64,000 nucleotides of DNA from Saprospiraceae bacterium (GTDB lineage Bacteria > Bacteroidota > Bacteroidia > Chitinophagales > Saprospiraceae): NCBI GenBank assembly GCA_016714765.1, contig JADKCF010000042.1:1-64000 (forward strand), read 5' to 3'. The notes under the pieces were generated by a model. That model did no database searches and was not told the origin of the DNA. It saw nothing but the letters and a program-made list of their open reading frames with translations. The position numbers were made by a program, and so were the translations under genes. Below, one piece after another: positions 48,803 to 57,964 of the stretch (within the stretch, counting starts at the first letter, position 1; each line of letters opens with the position of its first letter).

Positions 48803-49321
48803 TTATTCATGGTAATAAAATTTCCCATCTGTGATGACTAGTGCTGGCCCTGAAGGACATGAAAGTGTGCCTGAAAATGTAGCCTCTAGGATATCAGGAC
48901 CGGTGGTCGCCTTAACTACCTTTACTTTCATATCAAACCCCATCATACTTCCGCAGATATAATCCTGTTCAGTCCAGTTACCCATCTGTGCGACTGAAAG
49001 CGCAGCATTCCCCTGAGCAAAAGAATATTGACCGGGACCATCTGTTTGAAAAATATTGATGTTAAATGCTTTTTCAGTTTTGTCCTTTTTACCTGAAGAC
49101 CCTGAGATGATAATGGCTTTATCGTAGCCTTTTGGATGGAAGGCACCAAATACATCATGATCTGCAGACCACTCCTTACCGTTGATTTTCATTGTAAGAT
49201 AATTACTGTGGTTGTCAACTTTCAATTGTTCTGCTTCAACATTGGGTTTATTACTGGAATTGCTGCAAGCACTTAAAAGAAATAGTGAAATCATGCATGT
49301 AAGTATCATGTTCGTTTTCAT
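48803..49321 (-). CDS. Lipoprotein of unknown function, DUF6252-like
   Basis: A 172-residue lipoprotein with lipobox LLSAC at about 15-19 and an Asn/Ser-rich linker. The mature part opens with LTMKINGKEWSADHDV and shows alternating strands (AIIISGSSGK, FNINIFQTDGPGQYSF) and ends ILEATFSGTLSC...VITDGKFYYHE, the pattern of small beta-barrel lipoproteins such as DUF6252. Two Cys (CGSMM and LSCPSG) could form a disulfide. It is separated by 23 bases from the upstream bicupin gene and probably shares its transcript. Confidence 0.65.
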   Translation of the reverse strand: MKTNMILTCMISLFLLSACSNSSNKPNVEAEQLKVDNHSNYLTMKINGKEWSADHDVFGAFHPKGYDKAIIISGSSGKKDKTEKAFNINIFQTDGPGQYSFAQGNAALSVAQMGNWTEQDYICGSMMGFDMKVKVVKATTGPDILEATFSGTLSCPSGPALVITDGKFYYHE

Positions 49322-49344
49322 TTTTACTGATTATTTTGAATGTT

Positions 49345-50376
49345 TTATGAAAAAGCTAACGGTGGTCCTACAATGGACATATCATGAGCTTTAAAAGGGT
49401 CATAGCCTTCAGGTTTGGGGGAACCATCACTGATAGCACGGAAAAAATCTTCCATTTTACCACAAGGCTGAAAGAAAAACAGCATTTGACCCTCATCTGT
49501 CAACTGGGCCCAGGTGTGAGCCACCCCTCTTGGCAAAAATATCATGTCACCTTTGGTAAGGACAAACTGCTCTTGGCCACATTGAAACAAATAGTTACCT
49601 GAAGATATATAAAATATTTCATCCTGATTTGGATGTATATGCATAGGTGGTCCACCTTTTTCTTTGCCGTTGTACTCAAAAATAGACAACTCTCCACCTG
49701 TATCCTTACCCGAAACCTTGATGTCATTTGTGCTTTTTCCATTAAGGACAGTTTTTTCTCCAAATCTTCCGTTTTTATTGCGTACAATAAATCCTTTTGA
49801 AACTGATTCGATGATATCATATTTTTCAGAAGCAGATAAGCCTGGCCCATGGTTGACAATACCAAAGTCATTATTAGCTTTTGATTTTTCTTCCTTAGTG
49901 AGTTTACTACCACTTTGGGTCATAAAAAGAAAAAACTCCTCCATCTTACCAGCAGGTTGTAAGAAGTAAAACATCTCACCTGAGTCAGATGTCTGGACCC
50001 ACGTATGTGGAATATTGCGAGGTAAAAATATAAGGTCTCCTTTCCGAAGTGTCGCTTTTTCATCACCTACCTGAAAAACATATGTCCCATCGAGCACATA
50101 AAACATTTCATCCTGATGAGTGTGTGAGTGATAGCTTGGCCCTGTTCGTTCTGCACCTTTATACCAAAATGCCGAAAGTTTTCCTGCTGTATCTTTAGTG
50201 GAAAGCTTCAGGTCATTAGGGTTGACGCCCTTAAATGGAGTAGCTATACCAAATCTGCTTAAACCCGCTTTTATGACAAGTGCTTTTGATCCAGATGCTG
50301 TAAGGCGTCTGGAAGGCGTGCAGGCGAATGCGGGAAGTGAAAGTATAGAAGTGATGACAAATTCTCTACGTAACAT
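49345..50376 (-). CDS. Exported bicupin protein with an internal duplication
   Basis: A 343-residue protein with two homologous cupin barrels. Cupin 1 has HSHTHQDEMFYVLDGTYVF and LIFLPRNIPHTW; cupin 2 has MHIHPNQDEIFYISSGNYLF and MIFLPRGVAHTW. Both keep the metal-binding His-x-His, Glu and later His and both end in a GKMEEFF or GKMEDFF helix. The N-terminus LRREFVITSILSLPAFAC combines a twin-arginine-like start with a lipobox, so it may be a Tat-exported lipoprotein. Related bicupins include quercetin dioxygenases, but the substrate cannot be inferred from the sequence. Confidence 0.82.
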   Translation of the reverse strand: MLRREFVITSILSLPAFACTPSRRLTASGSKALVIKAGLSRFGIATPFKGVNPNDLKLSTKDTAGKLSAFWYKGAERTGPSYHSHTHQDEMFYVLDGTYVFQVGDEKATLRKGDLIFLPRNIPHTWVQTSDSGEMFYFLQPAGKMEEFFLFMTQSGSKLTKEEKSKANNDFGIVNHGPGLSASEKYDIIESVSKGFIVRNKNGRFGEKTVLNGKSTNDIKVSGKDTGGELSIFEYNGKEKGGPPMHIHPNQDEIFYISSGNYLFQCGQEQFVLTKGDMIFLPRGVAHTWAQLTDEGQMLFFFQPCGKMEDFFRAISDGSPKPEGYDPFKAHDMSIVGPPLAFS

Positions 50377-50546
50377 GATATGCTTATCCTTTTTTATGCA
50401 TTACAAAGATAGGGCATACAGATGCAAGACTTAAAGTCAGTTTGCAGTTAGTCGGTTTGGGTTTGCAGATGGATGACTAGAGGTAAAACTCCATTATTAT
50501 TTGTATGAATGACACCTTTTCTGGAGTTTGTGAAAATGAATATTTT

Positions 50547-51671
50547 CTACATTGGAGAATAGGCGGTCTTGTGCTGCAATGTTCCATGGCCAAGGTCATA
50601 AAGCATATGTATATGTGATTTCAGGCCTTTTGTAAAAGACTGTTTGTTGTTATACACAATGCCGTACTCCTCTGATGTTTTTTTCACAATATCCATAAGG
50701 GCCGGATAGTGGATATGCGATATTTTTGGGAACAAATGATGCTCTATCTGATGGTCCAGTCCACCAATGTACCAGGATAATAATTTATTGGTTCAGGCAA
50801 AATTTGCAGTAGTTTTTAATTGATGTATAGCCCAGGCGTTTTCTATATTTCCAGTTTCATTTAAGGAAGGCTGGTTTACCCCTTCTACTACGTGAGCCAT
50901 CTGAAATACAGTACTAAGTATCATTCCTGCTGTGCAGTGCATCGCCATGAAACCTACCAGCCACTGCCAGAGTGTAATATCCAGTAACATCATAGGTAAT
51001 ACAAAGATGAATAAAATGTATAAAACCTTGGTTAAGACCAAAATAATTTTTTCTCTATTGGGGAACACATTGACTAATCCGGTTTTTGCCATTTTGTTGT
51101 AAAGAGGAATTTCTTTAAAATCTTTCCATAGGAACGAAATAGTCATCAGACTGTAAAGCAAAAATGCATAAATATGCTGAAATCTATGAACAGCCTTCAG
51201 TTTATCTGAATCAGAAAGTCTCAATAAAAATTTTCCTGTTATGTCCTCGTCCAGGTCATGTATATTGGTGTAAGTATGGTGCAGTTTATTATGCTGTACT
51301 TCCCAGTTATAAACATTTCCTCCTAATAAATAAAGTGATGCTCCGAAAAATTTGTTGATCATGGGATTTACAGAAAAAGATCCGTGGATGGCATCATGCA
51401 TGACCGACATGCCGACACCTGCTACACCAATACCCATGATGATACTCAGAGCAAACATTTGAAGACCGGTAAACTGTCCTGATAAAATAAATGCATAGGG
51501 TATGAGGTATAAAGAAAGCATTACAATGGCTTTAAAGATCAGTCGACTTCCACCGGTTCTGTCTATTTTATTGTTATCAAAATAAGCATTGATATTGGCT
51601 TTCAATGTTGAGTAAAATAAAGATTTATCCTTATTTATAAAGTGTACCTGTGTGTATCTGGCAGCTTTCAT
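50547..51671 (-). pseudogene. Membrane fatty acid desaturase interrupted by an in-frame TGA
   Basis: Acyl-lipid/acyl-CoA desaturase of about 374 codons. The three histidine boxes are present in one frame: HDAIHGS, HNKLHH and HQIEHH, with hydrophobic helices between. A TGA at 50795-50793 stops the product after residue 292 (HQLKTTANFA), before the third box; the frame then continues as TNKLLSWYIGGLDHQIEHH. Relatives have Arg-Asn-Asn there, so the change looks like a substitution of an Arg codon and not an indel. A truncated product would lack one di-iron ligand cluster and be inactive. It is either an inactivated gene or a base error; the rest of the gene shows no decay. Confidence 0.85.
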
Positions 51672-51802
51672 TGAATGGGTTAGGTGCTAAAAGTGTAAAG
51701 TTAGCTAATTATTTGTACTTATCTCTCAATAAATATGACGCAAATTTGTTTTTATGAAAATATTAAGAACAACCGTACCATTTATGGTATTTTTGCTTTG
51801 AC

Positions 51803-52636
51803 TTAAGCACCTATTAACGCTTCAATATTGAATTTTTTCATCTTCATAAACGCTTCGATGACCCGTGGTCTTTTGATGGGGTCCGACATCAGATTTCCTA
51901 ATATAGAAGGCACCACCTGCCAGGATAGTCCATACTTGTCTTTAAGCCAACCACATTGACTTTCATGACCACCATCTGTCAGTTTTTTCCAGTAATCATC
52001 TATTTCTTGCTGCGTATCGCAAAGTACTACAAATGATATACCTTCATTGAAAACATATCCATGATTGTAGCTACTGTCAAATGCTATAAAAGATTGTCCC
52101 ATTAATATGAACCTGGCATGATTTATCCGACCGTCAATGTCGCCCTCTCCCTCTTTATATCTGCTGATGTCTACTATTTCTGACTCCCCGAAAATGGAAG
52201 TATAATATTGCATGGCCTCTTCTGCTTTTCCAGCGACATCCCCTGTAAACATCAGAGCAGGTACAACCTCTGCCAGTCCATTTTTGGTAAGCATAATCTG
52301 CCAGTTGACACCAAATTTGTCTTTACACCATCCATATTTTTCACTCCACGGATAGTTATTCAATGGCATCATTACATAGCCCTCATCTGATAATTTTGCC
52401 CACAATTTTTCTACTTCATCCTCAGTAGGACAAAATACAAAAAAAGAGACAGAAGGATTGATCTTAAACATTGTGCCACCATTGAGCGCCATAAACTTCC
52501 TTTCACCAATGCTAAATGTCACAGTCATTCCACTATCTTCCTGTACTTTTGCATCCTGAAAAGTATCTGTATAAAAGGCTGCTGCTTGCTGAGCCTGATT
52601 GTCAAACCATAAACAAAAGCTTATTTTATGATTCAT
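51803..52636 (-). CDS. PhnB-like VOC-superfamily protein, tandem domains
   Basis: A 277-residue cytoplasmic protein with two VOC (glyoxalase/bleomycin-resistance) domains of the PhnB type: the first about 1-125 (ISFCLWFDNQAQQAAAFYTD, EKYGWCKDKFGVNWQI), the second about 128-260 (VPALMFTGDVAGKAEEAMQYY, SQCGWLKDKYGLSWQVVP). PhnB-like proteins have no established catalytic role in Bacteroidota; they are often found with SRPBCC proteins, as here. It is the last gene of the seven-gene operon, 16 bases after an SRPBCC gene. Confidence 0.85.
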   Translation of the reverse strand: MNHKISFCLWFDNQAQQAAAFYTDTFQDAKVQEDSGMTVTFSIGERKFMALNGGTMFKINPSVSFFVFCPTEDEVEKLWAKLSDEGYVMMPLNNYPWSEKYGWCKDKFGVNWQIMLTKNGLAEVVPALMFTGDVAGKAEEAMQYYTSIFGESEIVDISRYKEGEGDIDGRINHARFILMGQSFIAFDSSYNHGYVFNEGISFVVLCDTQQEIDDYWKKLTDGGHESQCGWLKDKYGLSWQVVPSILGNLMSDPIKRPRVIEAFMKMKKFNIEALIGA

Positions 52637-52652
52637 TTTCTATGATTTATTT

Positions 52653-53095
52653 TTAAAATCTGTATTCAAATGCACCTTTACGAAGGTTAATACCATGATC
52701 AAGATATGCTTTCAAGCAAGCCAGAAAATTTGCCCAACCTTCCGTATTTCCTTTAAGCCACTGGATACCTGCTTCGTCCTGATTGCCTTCTTTTTCGGTG
52801 ACATATACTACCGAAGAGTTGTCAGGTCTTTTTTCCAATTTTATTTCCACCACTTTCTCATTTTCGCCGACAGTCCAGTAAAATGAGATAAAAGTATTTT
52901 CTATGATTGTCCCACTCTAATCGGTACAGGCTGTTCAAATTCAGGAAAATGCCAAATCAATTCCTTATCTTCTTCCATCATACCTGAACTTCGTACTATG
53001 AAGTATTGACACATATGAGCAGGATTTACAATTGCTTCAAAAACTTTCTCGATCGGTTTCTGAATTTGGATGGATGTATTTATGGATAACTTCAT
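52653..53095 (-). CDS. SRPBCC/AHSA1-domain protein (one frameshift)
   Basis: About 147 residues when joined. The N-terminal part (MKLSINTSIQIQKPIEKVFEAI, then MCQYFI) and the C-terminal part (VEIKLEKRPDNSSVVYVTE, WANFLACLKAYLDHG) are two halves of one AHSA1-like START-fold protein. The break is near 52905, where VPIRVGQS-stop in one frame passes to IIENTFISFYWTVGEN in another, conserved and uninterrupted. The fold has a hydrophobic ligand cavity; the ligand is unknown. Confidence 0.75.
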
Positions 53096-53181
53096 CTGCT
53101 TTTTTATTAAAAGAACGTTTTAAAATGGCAAATGGAGTTTTTGCAATAAAAATTATGATAATTTCTTTTGATTTCCATTCT

Positions 53182-53597
53182 TTATTTTTCGATGGTTGAC
53201 AACCATTTCTTGATTACAGATTTTAAACCTTCCTTCTTAGCAATGAGGTCTGCCATGGATGTAATCTGAACAATTTTTCGACCATCTGGAAAATTACCTT
53301 CCAGTAAGCCTGAATCATCAATTATCCTTGCGCCTGTGGGGAAGACCAATAATATAACCTCCTTTTTATGAATATTGAAAACTAAAATATCCCTTTTATA
53401 CTCTTTTGGGTCAAAGTGAGCCATTGTGCCCGTATAGTAAAAAGCTGGCGATTTCCATTTATTTGCTCCCCTATTTCTGGATCTGTTTCCAATATAATTT
53501 GATCCAATTCCATCATCACTTCTTTCAATGGATGGTTCAGCAGTCCGTAAAATTCCTTTACCTGGTCGTGGTTTGATAGCTTTATTTTTATGGCCAT
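53182..53597 (-). CDS. DUF1801 family protein (one frameshift)
   Basis: About 139 residues. The N-terminal half ends in LDQIILETDPEIGEQI; after a missing A near 53466 (ATAAATGG where ATAAAATGG restores the frame) it continues WKSPAFYYTGTMAHFDPKEY, then ILVFNIHKKEVILLVFPTGA and GNFPDGRKIVQI. This is a DUF1801-type cytoplasmic protein of unknown function. Its ATG is two bases after the stop of the YdhG-like gene, indicating tight translational coupling between two members of the same superfamily. Confidence 0.75.
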
Positions 53598-53599
53598 AA

Positions 53600-53967
53600 C
53601 TATTTGCTTTTTACAGTATGATTGACTTCTGCCACTCTGAATGCTACGATTTGCCTGATAAGGTCATATGGTATCTCCTTATCAGTGGAAACTGAATCGA
53701 GCCTTTTCCTGTCTTAAATTTTGATAATTCTTTTTGGAAAGCTTCATTTCCGGACGGGAGCGCATAAAAACCTATGTGATTTTTGAACGCTGCATAGTAT
53801 ACAAGAGGTTTTTTATGCATCTTGAAAGCCGGCATGCTGTAGGCAATACATTCCACAGCTTCGGGAGCAGACGAGGAGATAACATCCTTTATTTTTAACA
53901 AAATATCTACAACGGCAGGAGGCTGGCTGGCAAAATACTGATCAACAGATGTATATTTATCTTCCAT
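53600..53967 (-). CDS. YdhG-like DUF1801 protein (one frameshift near the end)
   Basis: About 122 residues. Signature: TSVDQYFASQPPAVVDILLKI, then APEAVECIAYSMPAFK, PLVYYAAFKNHIGFYALPSG and FKTGKGSIQFPL. One missing base near 53687 turns LDKEIPYDLIRQIVAFRVAE into an unrelated tail; the correct frame runs to TAG at 53602-53600. The family includes YdhG/frataxin-like iron-chaperone candidates, but no metal site is clear here. It is 12 bases after the membrane-anchored SRPBCC gene. Confidence 0.8.
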
Positions 53968-53979
53968 GCCTTGCCATTA

Positions 53980-54570
53980 TTACTTATCTGATTCTATTAG
54001 TTCCGGCGTATCAGTATTGTCAGGAATCACAGAGGGTCTAGATTCCAGATTCTTTTTGATATTCTGAAGGTTTTTCACCTCTGCCTCTTCGATCATTTTA
54101 CGGCCAAAAAAATACGACATGAGGTTCATTGGCCATTTGTCGTTGCTGTAAAATTCTGCTGTCAGTTCGGTCTGGTTTTCTGACACTGCTTTAAGAATAT
54201 TGGCTGCTTTTGCGGTGCTTTCGAAAGGTCTTTTGAATCTAAGATCTACATCTATTCTATCCGGTGTCAGTGCAGTGATTTCCTGCTCACCTTCACCCAC
54301 ATTATCGTTGGTGCTATTCCATTTCTGTATAGCGCCTACGCTACCATCGGTTCCCAGGATTTCAGGTTTAAGATTGGGGTCTTCCAAAACCCAAATACTG
54401 TATTCTTCCTGATTTTTTAGGAACCGGATGTATTCATATACTTCATTTTTGGGTTTATTGATGGTTTCCTTGACACTGATAGTGTAAGATTTAGGTATAA
54501 AAGCAGCTAATAAAAGCAGGAAAGTAAATATGGCAACAATAGCTAAAAGGATTTTTTTTAAGATGTTCAT
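53980..54570 (-). CDS. Membrane-anchored SRPBCC (polyketide-cyclase-like) protein
   Basis: Start ATG 54570 (MNILKKILLAIVAI) gives 196 residues with an N-terminal membrane helix (about 5-25). The remainder is a START-fold domain of the polyketide_cyc2 type: SVKETINKPKNEVYEYIRFL, EEYSIWVLEDPNLK, GSVGAIQKWNST, GEGEQEITALTPDRIDVDLRF and YFFGRKMIEEAEVKNLQNIKK. The upstream in-frame ATG at 54636 would overlap the preceding gene by 53 bases and is unlikely. Proteins of this type bind hydrophobic ligands; no catalytic residues are known. Confidence 0.82.
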   Translation of the reverse strand: MNILKKILLAIVAIFTFLLLLAAFIPKSYTISVKETINKPKNEVYEYIRFLKNQEEYSIWVLEDPNLKPEILGTDGSVGAIQKWNSTNDNVGEGEQEITALTPDRIDVDLRFKRPFESTAKAANILKAVSENQTELTAEFYSNDKWPMNLMSYFFGRKMIEEAEVKNLQNIKKNLESRPSVIPDNTDTPELIESDK

Positions 54571-54583
54571 TTTGATAAAGATT

Positions 54584-55045
54584 TTAGGTTTCGCATAATT
54601 TTTTAAGCAGTTCAAGTGCTTTAGGCCATGTTTCATTAAAGTAATCAGTATATTCAGCTACACCGCCAATCATATCAATTTTTAAAAGTGTAGCACCATT
54701 ATCGATTGCGTCAAATGTATAATTCTCAAGTGAGCCTTTCCATACATCTACTGAAGGTCCTTCCAAAATCTCATTCGCTCCTTTTAATTCACCAATATGT
54801 TCTATAGAAATGTACTCTCCGGGAATATTGGTGGCAATAATACTGACCATACCTGCCTCGTTTCCATCTGCATCGCACCCTACAAAATTCATTTTGCTCC
54901 CTGTAGCCCATGTTCCCCTGAAACATGATGTGGCATTGAATGCTGACGTCCAGTTTTTATAGCCTGCATCTGAAATCATTGTTTGATATACGTGATCCTT
55001 TGTAGCGGAAATAGTTATCTCAAAATGCAAGTTAGTGCCACTCAT
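54584..55045 (-). CDS. SRPBCC/AHSA1-domain protein
   Basis: A 153-residue single-domain cytoplasmic protein: LHFEITISATKDHVYQTMIS, NWTSAFNATSCFRGTWATGS, GEYISIEHIGEL and ATLLKIDMIGGVAEY with a C-terminal helix ending LLKKLCET. This matches AHSA1-type START folds. Its ATG overlaps the stop of the preceding SRPBCC gene in an ATGA junction, and it is 13 bases before the next, so the three are co-translated paralogues. Function unknown. Confidence 0.82.
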   Translation of the reverse strand: MSGTNLHFEITISATKDHVYQTMISDAGYKNWTSAFNATSCFRGTWATGSKMNFVGCDADGNEAGMVSIIATNIPGEYISIEHIGELKGANEILEGPSVDVWKGSLENYTFDAIDNGATLLKIDMIGGVAEYTDYFNETWPKALELLKKLCET

Positions 55046-55467
55046 AGCTTTTCTGTATAATTTTTAAAATTGTCGAGAATCATTTGCCATCCCATTTGCT
55101 GCATATCCACAGGGTTTTCGGTCTCTGCGTCGAAAATTTCTGTGACTTTGGTACGAGCATCACCCTCAGATAAAAAATGAACCTCCATGTTTCTGTCATC
55201 ACCGAGTTTTATTACTATACGTTGATGCTCGGCTATATCTGTGTAAACACCCCAAAAGTCAAAACTAAAGCTACCATCTTTTGCAGCCATCGTGTATGTA
55301 AATTTACCACCTATTCTGAGATCATTTTCTGCTTCCGGGCAATACCAGTCTTCAGTGGCATGGTTCCAGTTTTTTACATGATGTGGTTGAGTCCACGACT
55401 CCCACACCCTGGAGATAGGAGCATTTATAGAGGATGTTACTGTAATAGAAACCGGCGAATGTGGCAT
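55042..55467 (-). CDS. SRPBCC/AHSA1-domain protein, first gene of the operon
   Basis: Start ATG 55467 (MPHSPVSITVTSSINAPISR) gives 141 residues; the in-frame ATG at 55611 would add 48 unrelated residues and lie upstream of a good -7 element at 55488-55495. Motifs: VWESWTQPHHVKNWNHATED, WYCPEAENDLRIGGKFTYTM, FDFWGVYTDI and a C-terminal GWQMILDNFKNY helix, as in AHSA1 proteins of Bacteroidota. It opens the seven-gene run down to 51803. Confidence 0.85.
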   Translation of the reverse strand: MPHSPVSITVTSSINAPISRVWESWTQPHHVKNWNHATEDWYCPEAENDLRIGGKFTYTMAAKDGSFSFDFWGVYTDIAEHQRIVIKLGDDRNMEVHFLSEGDARTKVTEIFDAETENPVDMQQMGWQMILDNFKNYTEKL

Positions 55468-55487
55468 ATCAAAAATGTTTGTTACTA

Positions 55488-55495
55488 CAAATATA
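55488..55495 (-). promoter_or_regulatory. Candidate -7 element for the SRPBCC operon
   Basis: TATATTTG on the minus strand matches TAnnTTTG exactly, about 20 bases upstream of ATG 55467. No TTG lies at the right distance, so the call is tentative; its value is mainly in supporting the start chosen for the first SRPBCC gene. Confidence 0.3.
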
Positions 55496-55666
55496 AAAAA
55501 GAAGTTTGAAAGATTAATAATAATTGTTTGAAAAAAACATTTTGAATCTTTTGTTATGGAAAGAGTTTTCACTCCAAATCTGTTAGGAGCAAACCACCTT
55601 TTGTACACCACAAAAATAATCTTTCATATAATATAGTCTTTTACACCCAATTTGTGATATTTTATT

Positions 55667-57856
55667 TTACAAAGTTAACCAGTAATTGACCTTTAGGACT
55701 ACAAATCGGCTTTTATTAAACACCATTTCATTAATACCGTAGTTGTCAGTATAAACAAGGAAAACGTCGCTCATAGGAGCAAATCTGTACTGAAGTCTAC
55801 TGTTGACATTAAAGTTGTCGGCCTGAGTATTGTACTGCAGGAAAGTCGTCCAGAATAGTTTTGTAGAGAAATTGATTTCTGCGCGTACAGTGCCTAAAGT
55901 GATTTTTTTATTTTCGAAAGGCGCCGGAAATCTGATATCGTTGTGCTCAGCACCCAATCTAAAATTGCCCCAAGGCTGCACTCTGTAGGTGATACCTGCC
56001 CTGTAAGTATGCTTCCATCCATTGTAAAACTGGCCATAGACTCCAAAAATATCATAAACCCATTTTTTACGGTTGTCACTGTTGTACTGGATATTAAACT
56101 CGGTCATATTATAGTTTCCTTTGGGTAGTGCAGGTGTGGTGATCTGGAAAGGAAAAATAAGCTGAACATAATTATTGTTGAGTCTGAATCTAATAGCACT
56201 AGTATTTTTAAAAAAGATAAAATGGCGCAGCCTGGTGTACCATTCATTGAGCCCATTACCTCCGTCATTGACCCAGACAAAATTTTCCAGTCCTGTCCAG
56301 TGATAATTGACATTTTTACTATCTAATGGATAATTATAATAGTCGAGCATCGATCCCACATTGGTATATCCTATCCTCACGATACGATTATTTTCGGGAT
56401 CATAGTTTTCCAATCTTGAGTTGAATCCCATATCTGAGAAGTAATTTTCGCCTACATGCTGTGCTTCCACATATCCTCTGAATTTTTGACCATTATAGTT
56501 GATGCCACCATAGAGGTGTCCGTTGGCCTTTGGAAAATTTGTCTCTTTCCAGGAATGCAAATAACCCAAAGTTGCCCCTAATTTACCATCATTGGATGTA
56601 TATAAAAAATCTCCTCCTGCATTTCTTCCATAATCCTTATGATCAAATTTTCCATTGTTCCATCCCTGCCTGTTGAGAAAAACCCCTCTGATTGCTGTAC
56701 GCGATAAAACCCTTTGCTGAAACGCCAGTGCTGAAAAATTATTTGCCCCTACACTATTCCTAACATCAGTCTGCATATTGAACGCTCCAATACGCAGATT
56801 TTCGCTTATATTCCCAGTAATACGAGCACCATAGATGATGGGAGTAGGTTGACCATTTATATCGAGCCCTATCCTACGGGAATAGAAAACCTGATCTGCT
56901 CCCTGTCCAAAATTACTGAAGATATCATTATTTTCTATGAAAAATTGTCTGCGTTCAGGAAAAAAAATATTAAATCTGGTAAGGTTAGTAACCTGAGCAT
57001 CTACTTCTACCTGCGAAAAGTCTGAAAAAGTAGTAAGATCCAGGTTCATGGACGGACTCAATGCTATTTTTGCATCACCTCCTGCCTGCAATTTAGAATC
57101 ATTTTCAAGCCCTGATTTGTCATTGCGCACTGAAATATATGGAATGATAGAGACGTTGCCACCTTGTAAGGAAGGTGCTTCAGGCCATACAATCGTACCA
57201 TAATATCCGATATCATGGGCCTCAAACTGGCGGGGAACCGGTGCCCAGACACTCAATTCATTATGTTCGGGATCTCGTCTGGCAAAATTTATATGCCACT
57301 CTGTGATCTTTTCTTTATACCTGATGCTTTTGAGTGGTATTTTCATTTCTACAACCCATTTGTCCGAATGTTTGCTTACAGCCGAAAACCAACGGTTGTC
57401 CCAGGTTTCATCAACATTGGATGGTGAGATGATCACCTCTGTTTGTGCTCCCATCACATTGACACCAAATCCATATCCACTGGCTTTATTTCCCACCGGA
57501 TCCAATAGAAATGCAAACTCATCACTGTTGCCAAAACCGTCTCTTTTAAGGGTCTGAATGACATAGTTTTGATCATCATCACATTCTGCCAGGACATAAA
57601 GATTGGCTTTGTCACATAACATTTTCACCCTTGTTTGCCTTTTAGGCGGTACATTGTCGATAGGAGCATTCAGGATAAAATTTGAAAACACCTCTGCCTC
57701 CATCCATGATTTTTCATTGGCTACTCCATCAATATTTATATTCTCACCCGTAGCTGTAAGAAGATACCTGAAATCTGCAGCATTGGTGTTTTGGCTGACC
57801 AGGCCGGACAAAAACAAATAAAAACAACATGCTGTCAAAATGGATGATTTCATCAA
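55667..57856 (-). CDS. DUF5916 outer-membrane barrel protein with N-terminal CBM9-like domain
   Basis: A 729-residue exported protein (signal peptide about 1-22). The N-terminal domain (about 35-225) is a family-9 carbohydrate-binding-like fold: NINIDGVANEKSWMEAEVFSNF, KMLCDKANLYVLAECDDD, GYGFGVNVMGAQTEVII. The C-terminal DUF5916 region (about 230-729) has the hallmark FNIFFPERRQFFIENNDIFS and YSRRIGL, then barrel-like strands to the terminal LKVNYWLTL. These proteins are common in Bacteroidota and of unknown function, probably outer-membrane. Intact frame. Confidence 0.87.
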   Translation of the reverse strand: MMKSSILTACCFYLFLSGLVSQNTNAADFRYLLTATGENINIDGVANEKSWMEAEVFSNFILNAPIDNVPPKRQTRVKMLCDKANLYVLAECDDDQNYVIQTLKRDGFGNSDEFAFLLDPVGNKASGYGFGVNVMGAQTEVIISPSNVDETWDNRWFSAVSKHSDKWVVEMKIPLKSIRYKEKITEWHINFARRDPEHNELSVWAPVPRQFEAHDIGYYGTIVWPEAPSLQGGNVSIIPYISVRNDKSGLENDSKLQAGGDAKIALSPSMNLDLTTFSDFSQVEVDAQVTNLTRFNIFFPERRQFFIENNDIFSNFGQGADQVFYSRRIGLDINGQPTPIIYGARITGNISENLRIGAFNMQTDVRNSVGANNFSALAFQQRVLSRTAIRGVFLNRQGWNNGKFDHKDYGRNAGGDFLYTSNDGKLGATLGYLHSWKETNFPKANGHLYGGINYNGQKFRGYVEAQHVGENYFSDMGFNSRLENYDPENNRIVRIGYTNVGSMLDYYNYPLDSKNVNYHWTGLENFVWVNDGGNGLNEWYTRLRHFIFFKNTSAIRFRLNNNYVQLIFPFQITTPALPKGNYNMTEFNIQYNSDNRKKWVYDIFGVYGQFYNGWKHTYRAGITYRVQPWGNFRLGAEHNDIRFPAPFENKKITLGTVRAEINFSTKLFWTTFLQYNTQADNFNVNSRLQYRFAPMSDVFLVYTDNYGINEMVFNKSRFVVLKVNYWLTL

Positions 57857-57964
57857 TAAGAACTTTTAATGGAAAAAATCCCAAAATAGCTCATTAAGTC
57901 TCCAGTGAGAAATTAAATCGGCTCAATTAGACTAAACTTCCGAAAAATTCTACCAATCCAAATT

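Noticed and set aside
50404..50411. TAnnTTTG match upstream of the bicupin gene
   Set aside because: The only nearby TTG is 13 bases away, too close for this promoter class.
50793..50795. TGA read as selenocysteine in the desaturase
   Set aside because: Relatives have Arg at this place, the family has no selenocysteine members, and no hairpin of SECIS type is apparent downstream.
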